DNA of 42,497 nt, from contig DATJPY010000053.1 in the NCBI GenBank assembly GCA_035506135.1, forward strand, positions 1 to 42,497, given 5' to 3'. The notes beneath the pieces were generated by a model. That model had not been told where the DNA came from and made no database searches. It worked only from the letters and a program-made list of their open reading frames with translations. The translations under genes and the position numbers were made by a program. Source of the stretch: DATJPY01 sp035506135. Lineage in GTDB: Bacteria > Myxococcota_A > UBA9160 > PR03. Positions 15,661 to 24,892 of the stretch are shown one piece after another (position 1 is the stretch's first letter; every line of letters begins with the position of its first letter).

Positions 15661-15698
15661 AAGAGGCCGGGACGTCGGGTCCCGGCCTCTTCTTTCTC
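15661..15698 (+). terminator. intrinsic terminator after the DUF1329 gene
   Basis: A perfect 13-bp stem, AAGAGGCCGGGAC (15661-15673) with GTCCCGGCCTCTT (15679-15691), closes a 5-nt loop and is followed by the T-rich CTTTCTC. It lies 25 bp after the stop and 21 bp ahead of the next gene, so the epoxide hydrolase may depend on read-through or its own promoter. Confidence 0.9.
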
Positions 15699-15718
15699 TG
15701 CGCCCGCAGGGAGGTGTG

Positions 15719-16876
15719 ATGAGCGAAGCGATCGAGCCGTTCCGCATCGACGTCCCGGAGGGCGTGCTCACCGATCTCCGCGAGCGCCTGGCGCGCACGC
15801 GCCTGCCGGATCAGATCGACGGCGCCGGCTGGGACTACGGCACCGAGCTCGGCTACCTGCGCGAGCTGGTGGCGTACTGGCGCGACAAGTTCGATTGGCG
15901 CGCGCAGGAGGCGGCGCTCAACCGCTTCGCCCAGTTCCGCACCGCGATCGACGGCGTGCGGGCGCACTTCCTGCACGTGCGGTCGCCGCACCCGGGCGCC
16001 TTCCCGCTCGTCATCACGCACGGCTGGCCGGGCTCGATCTTCGAGTTCCACAAGGTGATCGGGCCGCTGGTCGACCCGCCCGCGCACGGCGGCGACGCGC
16101 GCGACGCGTTCCACGTCGTCTGCCCGTCGATTCCCGGCTACGGCTTCTCGGAGCCGCCGCGCGCGCGCGGCTGGGACGCACACCGCATGGCCCAGTTCAA
16201 CGCAAAGCTGATGGCGCGCCTCGGCTACGGGCGCTACGGCGCGCAGGGCGGCGACTGGGGCGCGATCATCTCGACGCAGAACGCGCTCGTCGACCCGGAG
16301 CACTGCGCCGCGATCCACCTCAACATGGTCGTGGCGCTGCCGCCGCAGGGCGTCGCGGACCCGATGGCCGGCCTCTCCGACGTCGAGAAGAAGGCGGTGG
16401 CGGATCTCTTCGCGTTCCAGAAGGACGAGACCGGCTATCAGGCGATCCAGGGCACCAAGCCGCAGACGCTCGGCTACGGGCTCAACGACTCGCCGGCGGG
16501 GCTCGCGGCCTGGATCGTCGAGAAGTTCCGCACCTGGAGCGACTGTGGCGGAGACGTCGAGCGGCGCTTCACCAAGGACGAGCTCCTCACCAACGTGACG
16601 ATCTACTGGGTCTCGCAGTCGATCACCTCGTCCACGCGGCTCTACTACGAGACGATGAAGTCGGGGCGCTTCGGTCCGGCGGGCGCGCGCGTCGAGCAGC
16701 CGACGGGCTGCGCGATCTTCCCGAAGGAGCTGTACCGCGCGCCGCGCGCGTGGGCCGAGCGCATCTACAACGTGCGGCAATGGACGGTAATGCCGGCGGG
16801 CGGCCACTTCGCCGCCCTCGAGGAGCCGAAGCTCCTCGTCGACGACATGCGCTCCTTCTTCCGCGGGATCCGTTAG
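15719..16876 (+). CDS. epoxide hydrolase (EHN-type alpha/beta-hydrolase)
   Basis: A 385-residue epoxide hydrolase of the microsomal/EHN type, which opens epoxides to diols. The N-terminal EHN segment occupies about residues 5-110, leading to the oxyanion motif HGWPGS at 101-106. The nucleophile elbow is GGDWG with Asp179, and the catalytic histidine is His363 in AGGHFAALE. PSIPGYGFSEPP is the typical WSxPxGYGxS-like strand. The ATG at 15719 is preferred over the GTG at 15716 because it stands 5-6 nt from GGGAGG. Juvenile-hormone, limonene or fatty epoxides are family substrates; this one's is unknown. The next gene, an SDR, starts 4 bp after the stop, suggesting a two-gene oxidation unit. Confidence 0.9.
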   Translation: MSEAIEPFRIDVPEGVLTDLRERLARTRLPDQIDGAGWDYGTELGYLRELVAYWRDKFDWRAQEAALNRFAQFRTAIDGVRAHFLHVRSPHPGAFPLVITHGWPGSIFEFHKVIGPLVDPPAHGGDARDAFHVVCPSIPGYGFSEPPRARGWDAHRMAQFNAKLMARLGYGRYGAQGGDWGAIISTQNALVDPEHCAAIHLNMVVALPPQGVADPMAGLSDVEKKAVADLFAFQKDETGYQAIQGTKPQTLGYGLNDSPAGLAAWIVEKFRTWSDCGGDVERRFTKDELLTNVTIYWVSQSITSSTRLYYETMKSGRFGPAGARVEQPTGCAIFPKELYRAPRAWAERIYNVRQWTVMPAGGHFAALEEPKLLVDDMRSFFRGIR

Positions 16877-16880
16877 GGGC

Positions 16881-17648
16881 GTGGCGACTCCGGTCGCGCT
16901 GGTCACGGGGGCGAGCCGCGGCATCGGACGCCGGCTCGCGATCGACCTGGCGGCCGCCGGCTACGACGTGGCCTGCGCCGCGCGCTCGAGCGACGAGCAC
17001 CGCGGCAAGCTGCCGGGCACCGTCGAGGAGACGGCGGCCACCGTCGAGAAGGCGGGGCGGCGCGCCTGGCCGCTCGCGCTCGACGTGCGCGACGAGGGCG
17101 CCATCGCCGACGCGGTGGAGCAGCTCTACCGCGCGTGGGGGCGCTGCGACCTGCTCGTCAACAACGCGGCGGTCGCGCCCGAGGTTCCGGCCCTGCGCGA
17201 CACCACGAAGCGATGGCGGCTCGCCGTCGACGTGAACCTGAACGGGCCCTTCTACCTGATCCATCAGCTCGCGCCGCGCATGCTCGCCGCCGGCGGCGGC
17301 CGCGTGGTCAACATCTCGTCGGGCGCGGCACAGGCGCCCGAGTTCGGGCGCCCGAGCTACACGGTGACCAAGGTGGCGCTCGAGTCGCTGACGGAGTGCC
17401 TGGCGTTCGAGCTGCGCGGTCGGGGCGTCGCGGTCAACTGCGTCCGCCTCGACCTGATGGTCTGGACCGAGGGCTTCGCGGCGACGCTCTCCGATCCCGA
17501 GTCCTACGGGATGGAGGACGCGGTCATCATGTCGGACGCGGTGCTCTGGCTGGCGCGCCAGCCGCTCGACTACAGCGGACACGTGCTCTCGATCAGCGAG
17601 CTGCGCGCGCGCGGCATCGTGCGCGCCCCGACCCCCGCGAAGAAGTAG
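16881..17648 (+). CDS. short-chain dehydrogenase/reductase (SDR)
   Basis: A 255-residue classical SDR that oxidises or reduces an alcohol/ketone pair using NAD(P). The cofactor motif TGASRGIG is at 9-16, NNAA marks the central strand, and the catalytic Ser-Tyr-Lys is visible as NISSG plus YTVTK. The arginine of TGASRG and AARSS after the second strand hint at NADP preference. GTG at 16881 lies 4 bp after the epoxide hydrolase stop, so the two are probably cotranscribed. The substrate is unknown. Position just ahead of the steroid-type cluster makes a hydroxysteroid or hydroxyacyl substrate conceivable, but the 72-bp repeats separate them. Confidence 0.88.
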   Translation: MATPVALVTGASRGIGRRLAIDLAAAGYDVACAARSSDEHRGKLPGTVEETAATVEKAGRRAWPLALDVRDEGAIADAVEQLYRAWGRCDLLVNNAAVAPEVPALRDTTKRWRLAVDVNLNGPFYLIHQLAPRMLAAGGGRVVNISSGAAQAPEFGRPSYTVTKVALESLTECLAFELRGRGVAVNCVRLDLMVWTEGFAATLSDPESYGMEDAVIMSDAVLWLARQPLDYSGHVLSISELRARGIVRAPTPAKK

Positions 17649-17666
17649 TCCCGCACCCCGTCTGAC

Positions 17667-17814
17667 GTATCGGCCAGCGCCCGCGGAGCGGGTGCGCGCA
17701 GCGAGCGCAGCGAGCGAAGTCAACAGATGGCTGCGCGCTGAAGTATCGGCCAGCGCCCGCGGAGCGGGTGCGCGCAGCGAGCGCAGCGAGCGAAGTCAAC
17801 AGATGGCTGCGCGC
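17667..17814. repeat. two identical 72-bp tandem repeats, period 76 bp (element B)
   Basis: 17667-17738 and 17743-17814 are identical, separated by 4 bp. Each begins GTATCGGCCAGCGCCCGCGG, contains a CCCGC-GGA-GCGGG hairpin, then GCGCGCAGCGAGCGCAGCGA and GCGAAGTCAACAGATGGC. Element A (9722-9814) is related. Directly after copy 2 lies another hairpin, GCCGCC-TTC-GGCGGC (17813-17827). The repeats fill the 216-bp gap between the SDR and the TetR gene. Confidence 0.95.
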
Positions 17815-17827
17815 CGCCTTCGGCGGC

Positions 17828-17856
17828 TTGCCGAGCGGAATGAAACATGTTCTAAT
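17828..17856 (+). promoter_or_regulatory. predicted promoter of the TetR/steroid-type operon
   Basis: TTGCCG (17828-17833) and TCTAAT (17851-17856) are separated by 17 bp. The predicted start of transcription falls at or just before the ATG at 17865, and no Shine-Dalgarno is visible, so the mRNA may be leaderless. The -10 overlaps the KstR-like operator. Confidence 0.55.
17841..17854. promoter_or_regulatory. KstR-like operator, site 1
   Basis: TGAAACATGTTCTA matches the published actinobacterial KstR consensus TnnAACnnGTTnnA at every defined position. It overlaps the predicted -10 of a KstR-like TetR gene, the expected layout for autorepression. It shares 12 of 14 bases with site 2 at 35489-35502. 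Confidence 0.65.
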
Positions 17857-17864
17857 CTCGCGCG

Positions 17865-18560
17865 ATGGCCGCCCCCCGCCAGCTCGAGGCACCCGCATCC
17901 GCGGCGAGCGCGGCGGCTCCGGCGCCGGTCGCGCGGCTCGCGGCGAACCAGCTCCGGCGCATGCGCCGCATCGTCGACGCCGCCGTCGAGCTCGCCGAGC
18001 GGGGCGGCTTCGAGGCGGTGCGCCTGCGCGACGTGGCGGAGCGCTCCGACGTCGCGCTCGGCACCCTCTACAAGTACTTCCGCTCGAAGGAGGACATCCT
18101 GCTGTTCGCGCTGAACGAGCAGCTCGAGCGGCTCGAGCAGCTGATGGCGGCGCGTCCCATCGCAGGCGGCCGGCCCTACGCGCGCGCCGGCGAGTTCTTC
18201 CGCCGCGCGACGCGGGCGCTCGCGCGGCGGCCGCAGTTCGCGCGCGCGCTCATCCGCGCCATGGCGACCGGCGACCAGGCCACCGCGATGAAGATCGCAG
18301 CCTTCCAGCTCCGCATCTCGCGCCTGATCTCGTCGGCGCTCCGCGGCAGCGCTCCCAGTGCCCCGGATGGGACTCCCATCGCAGCGGCCGAGCTCGCGCG
18401 CGGCGAGGACGTGCTCGCGCACACGCTGATGCACGTGTGGTTCTCCTCGCTGGTGGGCTGGTCGGCGGGTCTCCACACGGAGCGCGCGGTCGTCGAGCAG
18501 GTGCGCGCTGCAGCCCAGCTCATGCTGGACGGCGCGAACGGAAGGAGGGAGCGGACATGA
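17865..18560 (+). CDS. TetR family regulator, KstR-like
   Basis: A 231-residue TetR repressor. The helix-turn-helix domain is at about 31-80 (RRIVDAAVELAERGGFEAV, then DVALGTLYKYFRSKEDIL). The C-terminal ligand domain includes RALIRAMATGDQAT and a late VWFSSLVGWSAG helix. These stretches resemble KstR, the cholesterol-catabolism repressor of Mycobacterium, whose ligand is a steroid CoA-thioester. An Ala/Pro-rich N-terminal tail of about 28 residues is additional. It sits first in an operon of acyl-CoA ligase, thiolase and DUF35 genes and overlaps the next gene by 4 bp (ATGA). It probably represses that operon and itself through the site at 17841-17854. TetR is certain; the KstR assignment is from remembered sequence. 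Confidence 0.85.
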   Translation: MAAPRQLEAPASAASAAAPAPVARLAANQLRRMRRIVDAAVELAERGGFEAVRLRDVAERSDVALGTLYKYFRSKEDILLFALNEQLERLEQLMAARPIAGGRPYARAGEFFRRATRALARRPQFARALIRAMATGDQATAMKIAAFQLRISRLISSALRGSAPSAPDGTPIAAAELARGEDVLAHTLMHVWFSSLVGWSAGLHTERAVVEQVRAAAQLMLDGANGRRERT

Positions 18561-19033
18561 AGGCGCCCATCACCGAGGTGGACGGTGTGCTGAGCGCTCC
18601 GCACGTGCTCGAGTATCCCTATCGCCGCTCGGTCGGCCCCGTGCTGTCGCGCTTCTTCAGCGCGCTGCGCGAGCGGAAGATCCTCGGCGTGCGGACGCGA
18701 GGCGGCCGCGTGCTGGTGCCGCCGTCCGAGGCCGACCCCGAGACGGGAACCGCCGTGACCGACGACTTCCCCGAGGTCGGGCCGGGCGGCGTGGTGACGA
18801 CCTGGTCGTGGGTGTCGCGCCCGCGCGAGAAGCAGCCGCTGGCGCACCCGTTCGCGTGGGCGCTGATCCGGCTCGACGGGGCCGACACCGCGCTGCTCCA
18901 CGCCGTCGACGCCGGCGACATCGACAGCATGCGCACGGGCATGCGCGTGCGCCCGCGCTGGAGGGCCGAGACGGCCGGCGAGATCGGTGACATCACCTGC
19001 TTCGAGCCGGAGCGAGCAGGAGGCGCGAGATGA
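18557..19033 (+). CDS. DUF35 OB-fold protein with degenerate zinc ribbon (first of a pair)
   Basis: A 158-residue member of the DUF35 family, which has an N-terminal rubredoxin-like zinc ribbon and an OB-fold and partners thiolase-type enzymes (as ChsH2 does with Ltp2). The layout is clear: helix RSVGPVLSRFFSALRERKI, ribbon region, then the OB strands VTTWSWV and FAWALIRLDGADTALLHAV. The four ribbon cysteines are absent: the stretch reads GVRTRGGRVLVPPSEADPETG, where the next gene's product has two CxxC pairs. It may have become a structural partner for that product. The start is fixed by an ATGA overlap with the TetR gene and by GGAGGG upstream. In Mycobacterium the comparable gene next to ltp4 is, as I recall, one longer two-domain protein. 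Confidence 0.82.
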   Translation: MKAPITEVDGVLSAPHVLEYPYRRSVGPVLSRFFSALRERKILGVRTRGGRVLVPPSEADPETGTAVTDDFPEVGPGGVVTTWSWVSRPREKQPLAHPFAWALIRLDGADTALLHAVDAGDIDSMRTGMRVRPRWRAETAGEIGDITCFEPERAGGAR

Positions 19034-19533
19034 GCGACTCGGACGACGCCAAGCCGGTGAAGTCGATCAAGACCCCGATGCGCCTCGCGTATCAGTACAC
19101 CGCGGGTCAGGCGACGTCGCGCTATCTGCGCGGGATCGGCCAGGGCCGCATCCTGGGTCAGCGCTGCCCGAGCTGCAAGAAGGTCTACGTCCCGCCGCGC
19201 GGGAGCTGCCCGCGCTGCGCGGTCGCCACCACCGAGGAGGTGCAGCTCTCCGACAAGGGCACCGTCACCACCTTTGCGATCGTGCGCGTGCCCTCGGAGA
19301 ACATCTCGGTGCCGCTCCCCTTCGCCAGCGTGCACATCCTGCTCGACGGCGCCGACATCCCCTTCTTCAGCGTGGTGCAGGGCTGCCCGCTCGACCAGGT
19401 GCGCATCGGCATGCGCGTGCGCGCGGAGTGGGTGCCGCGCGAGGAGCTCGCACCGACGGCCACCAGCATCCGCTGGTTCGTTCCGATCGACGAGCCCGAC
19501 GTTCCCTTCGAGAAGCTGGAGGCGGCCCTGTGA
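19030..19533 (+). CDS. DUF35 OB-fold/zinc-ribbon protein (second of a pair)
   Basis: A 167-residue DUF35 protein with an intact zinc ribbon (GQRCPSCKKVYVPPRGSCPRC, two CxxC pairs, residues about 41-60) and an OB-fold (TVTTFAIVRVPSENI, then FASVHILLDGADIPFF). DUF35 proteins bind thiolase-like partners and help present CoA substrates. It overlaps the first DUF35 gene by 4 bp and the thiolase gene by 1 bp (TGATG), so a stable complex with the thiolases is likely. N-terminal residues 1-32 (KSIKTPMRLAYQYTAGQATS) form the usual helical extension. Confidence 0.88.
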   Translation: MSDSDDAKPVKSIKTPMRLAYQYTAGQATSRYLRGIGQGRILGQRCPSCKKVYVPPRGSCPRCAVATTEEVQLSDKGTVTTFAIVRVPSENISVPLPFASVHILLDGADIPFFSVVQGCPLDQVRIGMRVRAEWVPREELAPTATSIRWFVPIDEPDVPFEKLEAAL

Positions 19534-20581
19534 TGCGCGAGGTCGCGATCGTCTCCTTCTCCCAGTCTCGACACGTCCGGCGCGACACGCGCAACGAGGT
19601 CGAGATCCTGATGCCCGTGGTGCACGAGGTCGTCGAGCGCTCGGGCGTCGCGCGTCCCTTCGACTTCACCTGCTCGGGCTCGACCGACTTCCTGCAGGGA
19701 CAGCCGTTCGCGTTCGTGATGGCGCTCGATGCCGCCGGCGCCTGGCCGCCGATCGCGGAGTCCCACGTCGAGATGGACGGCGCGTGGGCGCTCTACGAGG
19801 CGTGGGTGAAGCTCCAGACGGGCGAGGCCGACACCGCGCTGGTGTACGCGTTCGGGAAGTCGTCGCCCGGCGACCTCCCCGAGGTGCTGTCGCGCCAGCT
19901 CGACCCGTACGTGTTGGCGCCGCTCTGGCCCGACGCCGTGAGCCTCGCTGCGCTGCAGGCGCGGGCCTGGCTCGAGCAGAAGGGGCGGAGCGAGCGCGAG
20001 CTCGCCGAGGTGGTGGTGCGCAGCCGGCGCGCCGCCCGGGCGAACCCGCACGCCCTCCTCTCCGGCGACCTCGAGGTCGAGAAGCTGCTGGCGGAGCCCT
20101 ACCTCGCCGCGCCGCTCCGGCGACACGACGCGCCGCCGATCTGCGACGGGGCGGCGGCCGTCGTCCTCGCCGCAGGCGACGTCGCGCGCCGCGTCTGCAA
20201 GCGCCCGGCGTGGATCCGGGGCATCGACCACCGCGTGGAGGCGCACGCGCTCGGCGCGCGCGATCTCACCGCGTCGCCCTCGACGCGGATCGCGGGCGAG
20301 CGGGCCGGCGTCGGGCGCGGCGCCGTCGACGTGGCGGAGCTGCACGCGCCGTTCTCGCATCAGGAGTGGATCCTGCGCGAGGCGCTCGGGCTGGGCGCCG
20401 GGGTCGACGTGAACCCGTCGGGCGGCGCGCTCTGCGCCAACCCGATGATGGCGGCCGGGCTGATCCGCATCGGCGAGGCGGCGCGCCGCATCTCCGACGG
20501 GACCGCGCGGCGCGCGGTGGCGCACGCGACCTCCGGACCGTGCCTGCAGCAGAACCTCGTCTGCGTGCTGGAGGGAGCGTG

Positions 20582-20582
<1 letters not shown>
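19533..20582 (+). CDS. ltp4: lipid-transfer-type thiolase, Ltp4-like
   Basis: A 349-residue thiolase-superfamily protein close to Ltp4 of Mycobacterium by remembered sequence: MREVAIVSFSQSRHVRR, CSGSTDFLQGQPF, SHVEMDGAWALYEAW, YAFGKSSPGDLP, PLWPDAVSLAALQAR and HATSGPCLQQNLV. The canonical nucleophile cysteine is missing at the position now occupied by the VEMDGA stretch, as expected for aldolase-type Ltp proteins that cleave C-C bonds by retro-aldol rather than thiolysis. NPSGGALCANPMMAAG is the conserved glycine-rich C-terminal loop. It overlaps its neighbours by 1 bp on each side. In actinobacteria Ltp3/Ltp4 act on C24-branched sterol side chains. Homology is strong; substrate is inference. 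Confidence 0.85.
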
Positions 20583-21735
<1,153 letters not shown>

Positions 21736-21739
<4 letters not shown>

Positions 21740-23337
21740 GCTTCAACCTGGCCGACCTGTTCGAATCGATCGCCGACCGCGTGCCGGAGCGGACGGCCTT
21801 CGTGTGCGGCGATCAGCGGCGCACCTACGCGGAGCTCGAGGCGCGCGCCAATCGCCTGGCGCACGCGCTCGCCGCGCGCGGCGTCGGCCGCGGCCAGCAG
21901 GTCGGGCTCTACCTGACGAACTGCGCCGAGTACCTCGAGACCATGATCGCGTGCTTCAAGATCCGCGCCGTGCCGGTGAACGTGAATTTCCGCTACGTCG
22001 CCGACGAGCTGCGCTACCTGCTCGGCGACGCGCGCGCCACGGCGCTCGTCCACCGCCGCGAGTTCGCGCCGCGCGTGGCCGCGGTGCGCGGCGCGCTTCC
22101 CGGCCTGCGGGTCGCGCTCGCGGTCGACGACGGCTCGGGCGCCGAGCTCACCGCGGCCGGTGCCGAGGACTACGAGGCCGCTCTGGCTACCGCCTCGCCC
22201 GCGCGCGACTTCGCGCCGCGCTCGCCCGACGATCTCTACGTGATCTACACCGGCGGCACGACGGGCATGCCGAAGGGCGTGATGTGGCGGCAGGAGGACT
22301 TCTTCTTCGCCGGGATGATGGGCGCCAACCCGGGCGGGCCGCCGCCCGAGCGCCCCGAGGAGGTGGCGGAGCGCGCGGCCGGCAAGCCGCCGCAGGCGGG
22401 CATGTCCGCGGCGCCGCTCATCCACGGTGCCGGCCAGCTCGGCTCGTGGATCGCGATGCTGCAGGGTTGGAAGGTCTGCCTGGTGCCGCGCTTCGACCCC
22501 CATCTGGTGTGGGCGACGGTCGAGCGCGAGCGCCCGATCTCCCTCTCGATCGTCGGCGACGCAATGGCGCGCCCGCTGGCCGAGGCGCTCGACGAGAAGA
22601 TCTACGACCTCTCGTCCCTGTTCGTGATCTCGTCGGCGGGCGCGATCTGGAGCCCGGCCGTGAAGGAGGAGCTCCGCAAGCACCTGCCCAAGATCGCCCT
22701 GCTCGACGCGTTCGGCGCCTCCGAGACGGGATCGCAGGGGATGGATGCGGGTGGAGTGCAGGCCGACGGCGGCATCAAGTTCCGGATGAACGCCTCCACC
22801 GTCGTGCTCGACGACGACGGCAAGCCCGTCGAGCCGGGCTCCGGTCAGATCGGCAAGGTGGCGCTGCGCGGCCGGGTGCCCCTCGGCTACTGGAACGACC
22901 CGGAGAAGAGCGCGCGCACCTTCGTCGAGATCGGGGGCGTGCGCCACGTGCTGATCGGGGACATGGCGCGCGTCGAGAGCGACGGCACCGTCACCGTGTT
23001 CGGCCGCGGCTCGCAGTGCATCAACTCGGGCGGCGAGAAGATCTATCCCGAGGAGGTCGAGGGCGCGCTCAAGTCGCACCCGGACGTCTTCGACGCGCTG
23101 GTGGTCGGCATTCCCGACGCGCGCTGGGGCGAGAAGGTGGCCGCGGTGATCCAGCTGCGCCCGAACCGCGCTCCGGCGATCGATTCGATCGCCGAGCACT
23201 GCCGCCAGCAGGTCGCCGGCTACAAGGTGCCGCGCTTCCTGCACGCCGTGCCGCAGATCGCGCGGTCGCCGAGCGGCAAGGCCGACTATCCCTGGGCGAA
23301 GCGGGTGGCGAGCGAAGCCGCCCGCAGCGGAGGCTGA
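21736..23337 (+). CDS. fadD19: FadD19-like (steroid side-chain) acyl-CoA synthetase
   Basis: A 533-residue ANL-superfamily ligase that adenylates a carboxylic acid and joins it to CoA. Motifs: YTGGTTGMPKGVMW at 171-184 (P-loop), AFGASETGSQGMD (aromatic/adenine region), GDMARVESDGTVTVFGRGS (Asp/Arg hinge) and INSGGEKIYPEEVE, with the catalytic lysine in SGKADYPWAK near the C-terminus. It reads collinearly with remembered FadD19, including PVNVNFRYVADELRYL and SPDDLYVIYTGGTTG; FadD19 activates the C26 acid of sterols with branched side chains. GTG at 21736 overlaps the Ltp3-like stop by 4 bp. This is the strongest single pointer to steroid acids as the pathway substrate. Confidence 0.85.
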
Positions 23338-23339
23338 CG

Positions 23340-24890
23340 ATGGCCGATCACGGCTTCTGGAACTATGCGCAGAAGGATCCGAAGGCGCTGGCGCTGGTGG
23401 CGCCGGATGGCCGCACGCTGTCCCGTGGCGAGCTGCTCGCCGCCGCCAACCGCATCGTGCACGGCCTGCGCGCGCTCGGGCTCGGCAAGGGCGACTGCGT
23501 GGCGGCGCTCCTGCCCAACGACCCCGCGCTGATCGAGCTCTACCTCGCGGTCGCGCAGGCGGGCATGTACCTCGTTCCGATCAACTGGCACCTGACGGCG
23601 CCGGAGATCGCCTACATCGTGGCGGACAGCGAGGCTCGCGTCCTGGTGGCGCACGAGCGCTTCGCCGACGCCGCCGCGAAGGCGGCGCGCGAGCTCTCGT
23701 TCGCGCCCGAACGCTGCTTCGCCGTCGGCGTCATCCCCGGCTTCCGCTCCCTCGCCGAGCTCGGCGCCGGCCAGCCGGAGTCGCTCCCCACCGAGCGCGC
23801 CGCGGGCGCGGTGATGAACTACACGTCGGGGACGACGGGCCGGCCGAAGGGCGTCCGGCGCCCGCTCCCGCCGATCGATCCCGACACCGCCGCGACGCTC
23901 GGCACCGGCTTCTTCGCGATGTTCGGCGTGAAGGCGGAGGATGGCAACGTCCACCTGTGCGGCTCGCCGCTCTATCACACCGCCGTGCTCGTCTTCAGCT
24001 CGACCTCGCTCCACTTCGGACACGCCGTGGTGCTGATGGAGCGCTGGACCCCGGAGCTCTGTCTCGAGGCGATCCAGACGCATCGGGTCACTACGAGCCA
24101 CATGGTGCCGACGCAGTTCCACCGGCTGCTCGCCCTGCCCGAGGCGGTGCGGCGTCGCTACGACGTGTCGTCGGTGCGCTGCATGATCCACGCGGCGGCG
24201 CCGTGCCCGGTCGACGTGAAGCGCCGCATGATCGAGTGGTGGGGACCGGCCATCGCCGAGTACTACGCCGCGACCGAGGGCGGTGGCACGCTGGTCGGGG
24301 CCGAGGAGTGGATGAAGAAGCCCGGCACGGTCGGGCGCGCCTGGCCCGGCGCCGAGATCAAGGTCTACGACGACGAGGCCCACGAGCTCGCGGCCGGCCA
24401 GGTCGGCACCGTCTACATGAAGCTCGGCGCGGCGGACTTCGAGTACTACAAGGACAAGGAGAAGACGCGCAAGAACCGCATCGGCAGCTTCTTCACGGTG
24501 GGCGACGTCGGCTACCTCGATCCCGACGGCTACCTCTTCCTGTGCGACCGCAAGGCCGACATGATCATCTCGGGCGGCGTCAACATCTATCCGGCTGAGA
24601 TCGAGAGCGTGTTCCTGACGCATCCGAAGGTCGGCGACGTGGCCGTGTTCGGCGTGCCGCACGAGGAGTGGGGCGAGGAGGTGAAGGCCGTCGTCGAGCC
24701 GGCGGCGGGCAGCGCGCCGGGCCCGGCCCTCGCGGAGGAGCTGCTGGCCTTCTGCGCGGACAAGCTCGCTCGCTACAAGACGCCGAAGACGATCGACTTC
24801 ATCGCCGAGATGCCGCGCGATCCGAACGGCAAGCTCTACAAGCGCAAGCTACGCGATCCGTACTGGGCGGGGCGGGAGCGGGCCATCTAG
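23340..24890 (+). CDS. acyl-CoA synthetase (FadD type), second ligase of the cluster
   Basis: A 516-residue ANL-superfamily ligase, distinct from the preceding one. Motifs: YTSGTTGRPKGVRRP at 161-175, EYYAATEGGGTLV, GDVGYLDPDGYLFLCDRKADM (hinge) and SGGVNIYPAEIE, with the terminal lysine in NGKLYKRKL. It starts 2 bp after the FadD19-like stop behind GGAGG, so it is the last gene of the TetR-led operon. Likely substrates are medium or ring-bearing acids such as sterol ring remnants or bile-acid-like compounds (inference). A strongly structured intergenic element follows its stop at once. Confidence 0.88.
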   Translation: MADHGFWNYAQKDPKALALVAPDGRTLSRGELLAAANRIVHGLRALGLGKGDCVAALLPNDPALIELYLAVAQAGMYLVPINWHLTAPEIAYIVADSEARVLVAHERFADAAAKAARELSFAPERCFAVGVIPGFRSLAELGAGQPESLPTERAAGAVMNYTSGTTGRPKGVRRPLPPIDPDTAATLGTGFFAMFGVKAEDGNVHLCGSPLYHTAVLVFSSTSLHFGHAVVLMERWTPELCLEAIQTHRVTTSHMVPTQFHRLLALPEAVRRRYDVSSVRCMIHAAAPCPVDVKRRMIEWWGPAIAEYYAATEGGGTLVGAEEWMKKPGTVGRAWPGAEIKVYDDEAHELAAGQVGTVYMKLGAADFEYYKDKEKTRKNRIGSFFTVGDVGYLDPDGYLFLCDRKADMIISGGVNIYPAEIESVFLTHPKVGDVAVFGVPHEEWGEEVKAVVEPAAGSAPGPALAEELLAFCADKLARYKTPKTIDFIAEMPRDPNGKLYKRKLRDPYWAGRERAI

Positions 24891-24892
24891 CG

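Noticed and set aside
13588..15798. A 736-codon minus-strand open frame
   Set aside because: It lies opposite the VOC and DUF1329 genes, both of which have recognisable motifs, a signal peptide and ribosome-binding sites.
17667..17814. The repeats as a CRISPR array
   Set aside because: Units are 72 bp with a 4-bp gap, there are only two, there are no spacers and no cas gene is nearby.
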